DNA of 64,000 nt from DASVBE01 sp963770375 (lineage in GTDB: Bacteria; Actinomycetota; Actinomycetes; Streptosporangiales; Streptosporangiaceae): positions 62,001-126,000 of the forward strand of contig CAVYPM010000002.1 of the NCBI GenBank assembly GCA_963770375.1. Reading direction: 5' to 3'. Positions within the stretch are counted from its first letter, which is position 1. Each line of letters opens with the position of its first letter. The notes beneath the pieces are model-generated. The model made no database searches, had not been told where the DNA came from, and saw nothing but the letters and a program-made list of their open reading frames with translations. Below are positions 46,381-53,649 of this stretch, in pieces. The position numbers were made by a program, and so were the translations under genes.

Positions 46381-47865
46381 TTAGTTCGGTGCCTGGATCT
46401 GGTTGGCCTGCGACCGGGCTGGGCCTGCCAGGTGCCGCAGCCTGGCCCAGTTCACCGGGGGCTTGGGCGCGGGGATGCCAGGACGGTCACGTGGCACCCA
46501 GACGCGGAGCGCTCCGGGGGAGACCGTGCAGGTCACCGGCGTCGACATCAATATCGATTCGCCGTCGACGCCGACCGGGATCTGCGGCTCGTCGGAGGTG
46601 ATCTTGATCTGCTCCGTGGTCAGCACCTTCAGGCCGGTGGCATTCTTGCCCCGGAGCAGGCCAGCGGCCTGCCAGGCGCTGCTGACTTTGACACTGACCA
46701 CCCCGAGGACGCCGCGATCCAGCCGCGAGCGGCGGCTCAGTCCGGCGATGTCGCCTGTTCCGTAAGGGTTGTTGGACACCAGCAGGGCCTGCGGCGCGTC
46801 GAGGAGCGTGCCGCCCGCCTGCGCGTGCAGGTGGGCTCCGCGGTGGCCCTGCAGCAGGTCGGGCAGCGTGTTGAGCGTCGTGTCCAGTTTGTCGCCGCGG
46901 TAGGCCGGAGTCTCGACGACTTCGGCGTACGCGCCGAAGGACGCGTTGTTGACGAATGTCTGGTTGTTGATGACCCCGAGGTCGATGCGCAATTCGACGG
47001 CGTCGGACAAGGCGGCCAGGCACGCCGACGGATCCTCGCGGTCCAGCCCGAGATCGAGCGCGAAATGGTTGCGGGTGCCGGCGCTGATCACCAGGAACGG
47101 AAGGCCGTGCTCGGCGGCGATGCCGGCCACCAGGGCCTGAGTGCCGTCGCCGCCGGCGACGCCGAGGAGGTCAGCGCCCTCGGTCACGGCCCTGCGGGCC
47201 ACCTCGGCGACGTCGATGTGCGCTGGGCCTTCGAGCAGGAACACCTCGGCTCCGAGGGCCTCGGCCTTGCGCTTCAGGTCGAACTTCCCGACCTTCCCGT
47301 CACCGGACTTCGGGTTCATGATCAGGTATGGGCGCCGGGGCGGCGGCTGGGCCGGGCGTTCGGGCATCCGCCAGTCCTCCTGGTCCCCGGCCAGGGCCAG
47401 GCGTGCCGTGACGCCCGCCAGGAGCCAGACCGCGGCGGCCGCAATGGCCACCCACAGCAGGTTCCGGAAGGCGTAGACGATGATCACGGCGACCGGCGCG
47501 AGGACGAAGGCCGCGAGTGCCAGCCAGCGCAGAAGCCCCCGTCTGGAGAGGAACACGTACCCGGCGGCCAGGCTTACGACCGCGGCGACCAGGGCCACGG
47601 CGAACATGGCCAGGCTGGCCAGCCCCGCGAAGACCACCAGGATCACGATTGCCAGGCCGGCCAGCACGAAGCTGAGGCGCGCCAGCCAGCGTGACGCACC
47701 CGTGCTCCGCGGGCCCGGCCCCGTCGTCTCGGCTGACATCGTCAGGAGCCCATCGACTAGTTGGGCCGGCTGATTTATCCCCAGCAGCATGGCGGCGAAT
47801 ACGACCAGCCCGTAGCCTTCGCCGCGGTTCTCGCCCCTGGCCCGCTTCATTGTTGCCGAGGTCAT
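46381..47865 (-). CDS. Diacylglycerol kinase-like protein with truncated DUF7144 leader
   Basis: From ATG 47865 (GGAGG upstream) the product is ~494 residues. Residues 1-~42 (MTSATMKRARGENRGEGYG, then LVVFAAMLL) match the start of the DUF7144 protein at 26271 but break off. A second ATG (47739, MSAETTGPG) begins the likely original gene: several helices (residues ~60-160), then a DAG/sphingosine-kinase fold with YLIMNPKSGDGKVGKFDL and VAGGDGTQALVAGIAAEHGL. By family it phosphorylates a lipid. The next gene downstream is ppk2. Confidence 0.83.
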   Translation of the reverse strand: MTSATMKRARGENRGEGYGLVVFAAMLLGINQPAQLVDGLLTMSAETTGPGPRSTGASRWLARLSFVLAGLAIVILVVFAGLASLAMFAVALVAAVVSLAAGYVFLSRRGLLRWLALAAFVLAPVAVIIVYAFRNLLWVAIAAAAVWLLAGVTARLALAGDQEDWRMPERPAQPPPRRPYLIMNPKSGDGKVGKFDLKRKAEALGAEVFLLEGPAHIDVAEVARRAVTEGADLLGVAGGDGTQALVAGIAAEHGLPFLVISAGTRNHFALDLGLDREDPSACLAALSDAVELRIDLGVINNQTFVNNASFGAYAEVVETPAYRGDKLDTTLNTLPDLLQGHRGAHLHAQAGGTLLDAPQALLVSNNPYGTGDIAGLSRRSRLDRGVLGVVSVKVSSAWQAAGLLRGKNATGLKVLTTEQIKITSDEPQIPVGVDGESILMSTPVTCTVSPGALRVWVPRDRPGIPAPKPPVNWARLRHLAGPARSQANQIQAPN

Positions 47866-47940
47866 TTCCGCCTCCAGGTCACCCAGGTCACCGTCGCTGG
47901 AACGCTGGCTTCCCACCCTGCCGGGCCAGCGCGGATTGTC

Positions 47941-47960
47941 GTCACCCTCCCGCGGGTGAT
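47941..47960. promoter_or_regulatory. Operator-like palindrome GTCACCC-N6-GGGTGAT
   Basis: Perfect six-base arms (TCACCC/GGGTGA) with a six-base spacer, 76 bases upstream of the ATG at 47865. Confidence 0.65.
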
Positions 47961-48042
47961 TCGCTGGCCACAGTCGGCCCGGGCCTCCTAGCTGCGCGGA
48001 TGATGGCATCGGCGCTCCCGGCCCGCGGCCGGCCCGGGCCGG

Positions 48043-48261
48043 TCACCTCCCGGGCGGCGCTGCCACCAGGCTCACGTCGATGACGTCGAGCCCCAGGCTG
48101 CTGATCCGCTCCATCAGGCCGGACAGCGCGCCCCGGTCCGGCAGCTCAGCCCGGAGCGTGGTGGTGCCCGGGCCGATGGTGATCTCGCAGTCGTCGAACT
48201 CTGCGCGCAGCGTGGTGCCCGCCTGCCCCAGGAACGTGATTTCGTAGGTTTGTGTTTGCAC
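48043..48261 (-). CDS. Small regulator-linked family protein F
   Basis: This 72-residue protein reads TYEITFLGQAGTTLRAEFDD, then RAELPDRGALSGLMERISSL and GLDVIDV. It is the most diverged of the six copies (LPDRGAL instead of LDQAAL). GGAGG precedes GTG 48261. It is divergent from LuxR regulator 3, the same arrangement as protein A with regulator 1. Confidence 0.7.
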   Translation of the reverse strand: MQTQTYEITFLGQAGTTLRAEFDDCEITIGPGTTTLRAELPDRGALSGLMERISSLGLDVIDVSLVAAPPGR

Positions 48262-48288
48262 CGGGTATCTGCCTCCCGGGCGTTCAGA

Positions 48289-48322
48289 TCATCCGTGCCC
48301 TCTAGTCATCCGTGCCCTCTAG
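48289..48322. repeat. 17-bp perfect tandem duplication
   Basis: Unit tcatccgtgccctctag occurs twice head to tail (48289-48305, 48306-48322) in the upstream region shared by protein F and LuxR regulator 3. Confidence 0.95.
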
Positions 48323-48347
48323 CATGTCGCGCGCTCGGCTCCCGGTG

Positions 48348-48367
48348 ATCGCCCTTACGAGGGTGAC
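48348..48367. promoter_or_regulatory. Operator-like palindrome ATCGCCC-N6-GGGTGAC
   Basis: Two mismatches over 14 arm positions. It is 87 bases upstream of protein F and 203 bases upstream of LuxR regulator 3; the 308-base intergenic stretch also holds the 17-bp duplication and no gene. Confidence 0.5.
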
Positions 48368-48569
48368 CCTGGATCCCGCCGCCAGGTTCCGCGCGGTCGC
48401 AGGCCCGCCGCGGCGGCGGCATGCGGCCGCCGCCGCGCTTCGCCCGCCGAGGATGAGGCCCGCGCCCCGCCCCCGGTGCTGCAATGAGGACGCGCCTCAT
48501 GATCGGCAGGCGCGTACCGAGGCTTGACGGCCGGGAGCGGCTCGAGGGCCACCGAGCAGGAACAGGGCA

Positions 48570-51230
48570 ATGGGCGGCCTGAACGGTAACCGCGTCTCTT
48601 TGGCGGAGAGAGCCACGGCGGGATACAGCTTGTCGCGGGACGCGCGGTTCGCGCTGGCGAAGTTCCGCCCGCCGGCTCTGCCCTCCACGCTCATCACGAG
48701 GTCTGCCCTGCATGACCGGCTGACAGCGGGAGCCGATCAGCGGGTGACGATCGTGGTGGGATCGGCCGGGGCAGGCAAGAGCGTGCTGCTTTCTGACTGG
48801 GCGGCGGCGCGTCCGCCCGGCCTGACGTCCTGGTTGTCCTGCGACAAGGCGGACGCTGACCCGGTGCGGTTCTGGGCCGGCTTCATCAAGGCGCCACGGG
48901 CGATCGAGCCGGGGTTCGGTGCCGATGCCGCTGAGCTGCTTTCGGTGGACAGGATGATGTCGGCCGACATCACCGCATCGGTCGCCAACGACGCCGCCAG
49001 GCTGCCCCCTGGCTCGGCGGTCGTTGTGGACGATTTCCACTATGCGGCCGCCGTCTCGGCTGTGGACATGACCGAGCTCATCGAGCGCTGGCCGGCCGAT
49101 ACCGTCCAGCTGGTGCTGGCCGGCCGTTTTGACCCTCCGCTGCGGCAGCACCGGCTGCGGCTGTCGGACCAGCTGCGCGAGATCCGTGACAGCGACCTGT
49201 ATTTCTCCCTGACCGAGAGCCGCAGCCTCCTGGCGAATTTCGGTGTCCAGATATCCGATGCTGACCTGACGCTGCTTCACCAGCAGAGCGAGGGCTGGCC
49301 GGCCGTCTTGCAGATGGCCGCGCTGTCCCTGCGCGGAACGACCGACCGGGCCCGGCTGGACCGCGTACTGGAGGTCCGCGGCCAGGCGATCGCGGAATAC
49401 TTCGTCTCCGAGGTCCTCGATCAGCAGCCGGCCGAGATGGCTGAGTTCATGCTGGACACGTCGATTCTCGGGGTTCTGACCGTGGATGCGTGCGCTGCCG
49501 TCACCGGCCGGCCGGACGCGGCGGCGCTGCTGCGTGCCGTTGAGACCGCGCACCTGTTCCTGGTGCCACTCGACGATGAACGGACCAGCTTCCGGTATCA
49601 CCCGCTGGTCCGCCGGATACTGCGGGCCGAGTTGTGCGCCAGGGACCGGTCCCGCGAACCCGCGCTCCAGCTGCGGGCGGCGCAGTGGTCCGAGGCTTCC
49701 GGGGACATCCGGCGCGCCGCTCACCATTATCTGGCGGCGCAGCAGACCGACCAGGCGCTGGCGCTCCTGCAGGATCGGGTCGTGCCTGACTTCATGCGCG
49801 CCCCGGCGACGCATGCGCCGATGGCGCTGACCACGGTTGACCCGTCGCTGCTGGTGGAAACCCCGGAACGCCTGCTGGGCCTGGCTGCCGAGCTGCTGTT
49901 GTCGGGCGACACGGCCCGTGGTGGCGAGTACCTTGACCGGCTGGAGAAGGCCGGCAACGTTCCGGCCGGCTCCAGGCTGGCCGCCCGGTTCGCGGCGTTT
50001 CAGGCGTTCCGCTACGGGGTGACCGGCCAGCTGGAGAAGGCTGTCGGTACAGCCAACGACGCACGGGCCATCCAGCGGACGCAGCTCGCCGACGAATGGA
50101 ACGCCGTCGCCCCGCTCATCCTCATCCGCGTGCAGAACTGCCTGCATGATTTCGCTGCGGCCGAACGTGAGGTGGAGATAGCCCTGGCCGCACCTGACGT
50201 CGGCGAACCGGTCAGGCTCGTGATGGTGCCGGGTTCGCGGGCGCTGGCCTGGCTTGAGGCCGGCCACCTGGCCCGGGCCGCCGATGCGGCCAGCGCCGCC
50301 GACGCCGATGCCCGGCGGCTGGGGTTCAGCCGGCATTTCTTCGCCGTCGACTATCTGCGCGCACTGTCCGGCCTCGCGCTGGAACGCCGCGACCTCGGGA
50401 CCGCGGAGCAGCTCACCGAGCAAGTGCTCTCGATTGCCGAGCAGCGCCAGCCGCTCTTCGAATTCCTGGCGCTGCTGGACCGGGCGCGGATCTGGGCGGC
50501 CCGCGGCCAGGTCCGCGACGCGCTGGCGACTCTCGGAACGGCACGCGAGGCTGTGACCGGAGCCAGCGCGTCCCTGCTGGCCTGGGCCGACGAGCAGGAA
50601 GCACTGCTCCGCCTGGCACTGGGTGACCTGCGCTCCGCGGCCGAGCTGGCCAGCGGCCTGCCCGCGGTCCACCGCAGCCTGCTGCAGGCCAGGATCGCGC
50701 TGTCGGCCGGTGATCACCCTTCCGTGCGGGAGAATCTGAAGGAAGCCGCGCTCGGCGACCTGACGCCACGCCAGGCCCTGGTGCGCCAGGTACTGCTGGC
50801 CGCTGCGGCTATCGAGCGGGGCGATCCGGCGGCCGCGAGCCTGTTCGGAAGCGTTCTGCACACAGCCCGCGACCAGGGCTTTCTCAACACCGTTATCACC
50901 ACCGCACCGCAGGTCACCGGCTATGTGGTCGAGCATGCGGCCCAGTTGCGGCCAGACTCTTTCCTCGAGCGCCTGGTTGCCGGGGCGCTCGAGGTGCGCG
51001 CTGCCCTGCCCGGCACCGCCCCGTCCAGCCGGGTGGTTACCGAGCCCCTGACGGCTGCCGAGCAGCGCATCCTCACGCTCCTGCCGGCCAGCAGCTACCT
51101 GCAGATCGCGGACACGCTCTACATTTCGCGCAACACGGTGAAGACCCATCTGCGGTCGATCTACCAGAAGCTCGGCGTGGCATCACGCTCCGAAGCCCTC
51201 GAACGGGCCGTCGACCTGCGCTTGCTCTGA
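48570..51230 (+). CDS. STAND-ATPase LuxR-family (MalT-like) regulator 3
   Basis: This 886-residue third paralogue has Walker A GSAGAGKS at 64-71, Walker B-like AVVVDDFHYAAA, a helical sensor region and a C-terminal LuxR helix-turn-helix (LTAAEQRILTLLPASSYLQI, then SRNTVKTHLRSIYQKLGVAS). It is upstream of and co-oriented with the arcC operon, 95 bases from its start codon, with a palindrome between, so it may directly control arginine catabolism (inference from position). Confidence 0.9.
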   Translation: MGGLNGNRVSLAERATAGYSLSRDARFALAKFRPPALPSTLITRSALHDRLTAGADQRVTIVVGSAGAGKSVLLSDWAAARPPGLTSWLSCDKADADPVRFWAGFIKAPRAIEPGFGADAAELLSVDRMMSADITASVANDAARLPPGSAVVVDDFHYAAAVSAVDMTELIERWPADTVQLVLAGRFDPPLRQHRLRLSDQLREIRDSDLYFSLTESRSLLANFGVQISDADLTLLHQQSEGWPAVLQMAALSLRGTTDRARLDRVLEVRGQAIAEYFVSEVLDQQPAEMAEFMLDTSILGVLTVDACAAVTGRPDAAALLRAVETAHLFLVPLDDERTSFRYHPLVRRILRAELCARDRSREPALQLRAAQWSEASGDIRRAAHHYLAAQQTDQALALLQDRVVPDFMRAPATHAPMALTTVDPSLLVETPERLLGLAAELLLSGDTARGGEYLDRLEKAGNVPAGSRLAARFAAFQAFRYGVTGQLEKAVGTANDARAIQRTQLADEWNAVAPLILIRVQNCLHDFAAAEREVEIALAAPDVGEPVRLVMVPGSRALAWLEAGHLARAADAASAADADARRLGFSRHFFAVDYLRALSGLALERRDLGTAEQLTEQVLSIAEQRQPLFEFLALLDRARIWAARGQVRDALATLGTAREAVTGASASLLAWADEQEALLRLALGDLRSAAELASGLPAVHRSLLQARIALSAGDHPSVRENLKEAALGDLTPRQALVRQVLLAAAAIERGDPAAASLFGSVLHTARDQGFLNTVITTAPQVTGYVVEHAAQLRPDSFLERLVAGALEVRAALPGTAPSSRVVTEPLTAAEQRILTLLPASSYLQIADTLYISRNTVKTHLRSIYQKLGVASRSEALERAVDLRLL

Positions 51231-51251
51231 CCCCGCGGCCCGCTGGCCGGA

Positions 51252-51271
51252 ATCACCCTCAGTTGGGTGAC
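51252..51271. promoter_or_regulatory. Operator-like palindrome ATCACCC-TCAGTT-GGGTGAC
   Basis: Perfect six-base arms with a six-base spacer, 55 bases upstream of arcC. It is nearly identical to the site before the second permease/arcA unit (59290), including the bases after it (GAC). Confidence 0.72.
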
Positions 51272-51325
51272 GACCTCACCAGACCGCTCGAACAGTATCG
51301 AAACCGGCCCGGAGGAGGCTTGCTG

Positions 51326-52270
51326 ATGCGGATCGTGATCGCCCTGGGCGGGAATGCGCTGCTGCGACGCGGTGAACCGATGACCACAGAAGTGCAGCGG
51401 CAGAACGTCAGGGTCGCGGCCCAGGCGATTGCGCCGCTGGCCACCGGGCACAGCATCGTGGTCGTGCACGGCAATGGCCCGCAGGTGGGCCTGCTTGCGC
51501 TGCAGGCCGAATCGTACGACGGTGCCCCTCCGTACCCGCTGGACGTCATGGACGCGGGCACCCAGGGCATGATCGGTTACCTCATCCAGCAGGAACTGCG
51601 GAGCCTGCTGCCGCCGGACCGCCAGGTGGCGACCTTGCTCACCATGGTCGTGGTAGATCCAGGCGACCCGGCGTTCGCCCACCCGGCGAAGTTCGTCGGC
51701 CCGGTCTACGACAAGGGCGCGGCCGATGCGCTGGCCGCCAAGAAGGGCTGGGCGTTCCGGCCGGACGGCTCGGCGTGGCGCCGGGTGGTGCCCTCTCCGG
51801 AGCCGGTACAGATCCTCGAGCTCGAGCCGATCAGCTGGCTGCTGGAACGGGGGGCCGTGGTCGTGTGCGCCGGAGGCGGGGGTATCCCCACCAGGCTTCC
51901 GTCGCCCGGTTCCAGCGCCCTGGTCGGCGTTGAGGCCGTCATCGACAAGGACCTGGCCAGTGAATTGCTGGCCGAGAACCTCCGTTCGGACCTCTTCCTC
52001 ATGGTCACCGACGTCGACGGCGTGTACCTGGACTGGGGCCGCCCGGAGCAGCGGCGGCTGGGCGACGTGACACCGGGGGAACTGGCCGGCTACGAATTCG
52101 CGGCCGGATCGATGGGCCCCAAGGTCGAGGCCGCGACCCGCTTCGTGGCCAGCACCGGCAGGCGTGCGGCGATCGGATCGCTCGCCGACATCGCCGGGAT
52201 CGTCGCCGGGACCGCCGGCACGAACATCGTCGCGCAGAAAGCGACGGCCAGCGCTGATCCCGGCTCCTAG
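51326..52270 (+). CDS. arcC: Carbamate kinase
   Basis: The 314-residue protein begins MRIVIALGGNALLRRGE, followed by VVVHGNGPQVG and later AVIDKDLASELLAENL and MGPKVEAA, the amino-acid-kinase fold of carbamate kinase. It makes ATP from ADP and carbamoyl phosphate, the last step of the arginine deiminase pathway. ATG 51326 has GGAGGAGG at good spacing. Its partners arcA and arcB are 9 kb downstream on the same strand, separated by permease and ATPase genes. Confidence 0.94.
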   Translation: MRIVIALGGNALLRRGEPMTTEVQRQNVRVAAQAIAPLATGHSIVVVHGNGPQVGLLALQAESYDGAPPYPLDVMDAGTQGMIGYLIQQELRSLLPPDRQVATLLTMVVVDPGDPAFAHPAKFVGPVYDKGAADALAAKKGWAFRPDGSAWRRVVPSPEPVQILELEPISWLLERGAVVVCAGGGGIPTRLPSPGSSALVGVEAVIDKDLASELLAENLRSDLFLMVTDVDGVYLDWGRPEQRRLGDVTPGELAGYEFAAGSMGPKVEAATRFVASTGRRAAIGSLADIAGIVAGTAGTNIVAQKATASADPGS

Positions 52271-52297
52271 ACCGGCAGGTAAGAAGGTGCATCGCGG

Positions 52298-53632
52298 ATG
52301 GGCAGGACCGAGGGAGCCGAACCGTCATCGGCCGGTACGGCGGACAGCAAGCACCTGAGCGTGCGCCAGGCTGCGTTCATCGGGGTCGGGGCGATGGTGG
52401 GCGCGGGGATCTTCGCGCTGCTCGGCGCGGCCGGGGAAGTGGCTGGCGCGGCGGTGTGGCTGTCGTTCCTCATCGCCGGCTTCGTCGCGGTGCTGCAGGG
52501 ATACTCGTTCGCCAAGCTGGGCGCCCGGTACCCGTCGGCCGGCGGGCTGCTGGAGTACGTCGCGAAGGGGACCGGCAACGGCCACTTCACCGGGATCACC
52601 GCGTGGCTGACCTACCTGGCCAACGCGATCGTGACGGCGATGGTGGCGGTGTCCTTCGGGAGCTACGCCGCCTCGACGTTCGCCGAGGGGAACGAAGCCT
52701 GGATCAAGGTCTTCGCGGCGCTGATCATCATCGTCATGACCGGGGTGAACGTCGTCGGTTCCAAGCTGGTGGCGAACGCGCAGACGGTGATCGTCTACGT
52801 CGTGCTCACGATCCTGTCCTTCTTCGCCGTGGTCACGATCGTGAATATGAACCCGTCACTGCTGGCGTTCTCGGGGTATCCGTCCTTCCGCGACATCATC
52901 TCGAGCGTTGCGCTGACCTTCTTCGCCTTCCTGGGCTTCGGCATCATCACGTTCACCGCCAAGGACCTGGCCAGGCCGTCCCGGCAGCTCCCCCGGGCGA
53001 TGTTCCTGGCGCTGGGCATCGCCACCGTCATCTACGTGGCCATCTCACTCGGCGTGTTCGGCACGCTCTCGGTGGACAAGGTGATCTCCTCGGGAGGCAC
53101 CGCGATCGCGGTGGCGGCCGAGCCCACGCTGGGCCGGGCGGGTTACTGGCTGATGACCGTCACCGCGCTGTTCGCCACCGCCGGAGCCACCAACGCCGGT
53201 CTTTACCCGGCCCAGGGTCTTTCCGAGCGGCTGGCGGAGACAGGACAGTTCCCGCCGCTGATGGCGCGCAAGCTCGGCGGGCGGGTGTCGAACGGGCTGC
53301 TGATCCAGGCGGTGGTGTGCCTGGTCCTGGCCCTGGTGTTCAACCTGGACGCGATCGCGTCGATCGGCAGCGCCGTCGCTCTGCTGATTTTTACCTTCAT
53401 CACGGTTGCCCACCTGCGGATTCGCTCCGAGACCGGGGCCAACCTCCCGATCCTGATCCTGGCCCTCGTGGCCGCGGGCGCGGTCCTGCTCACGTTCGTG
53501 TTCACCACCCTCATCCACGAGCCCGCCTCGATCGTGACGCTGCTGGCCATCCTGGCGCTCAGCGTCGGCCTGGACTACGGGTGGAAACGGAACCACCCTC
53601 ACCACCCGCTGGAAGTCCCGGTGGGGCGCTAG
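52298..53632 (+). CDS. APC-superfamily amino acid permease
   Basis: This 444-residue protein has 12 helices and the APC signature in helix 1: FIGVGAMVGAGIFALLGAAG; helix 6 carries ALTFFAFLGFGIITFTAKDL. It should transport an amino acid; next to arcC an arginine or ornithine substrate is plausible but not shown. 27 bases after arcC and 17 bases before the first P-type ATPase, so part of the same transcript. Confidence 0.85.
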   Translation: MGRTEGAEPSSAGTADSKHLSVRQAAFIGVGAMVGAGIFALLGAAGEVAGAAVWLSFLIAGFVAVLQGYSFAKLGARYPSAGGLLEYVAKGTGNGHFTGITAWLTYLANAIVTAMVAVSFGSYAASTFAEGNEAWIKVFAALIIIVMTGVNVVGSKLVANAQTVIVYVVLTILSFFAVVTIVNMNPSLLAFSGYPSFRDIISSVALTFFAFLGFGIITFTAKDLARPSRQLPRAMFLALGIATVIYVAISLGVFGTLSVDKVISSGGTAIAVAAEPTLGRAGYWLMTVTALFATAGATNAGLYPAQGLSERLAETGQFPPLMARKLGGRVSNGLLIQAVVCLVLALVFNLDAIASIGSAVALLIFTFITVAHLRIRSETGANLPILILALVAAGAVLLTFVFTTLIHEPASIVTLLAILALSVGLDYGWKRNHPHHPLEVPVGR

Positions 53633-53649
53633 GTGCCTGAGGAGCTGAG

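Noticed and set aside
48306..51149. 947-codon minus-strand frame opposite LuxR regulator 3
   Set aside because: Shadow frame; the plus strand shows Walker A/B and a LuxR helix-turn-helix.
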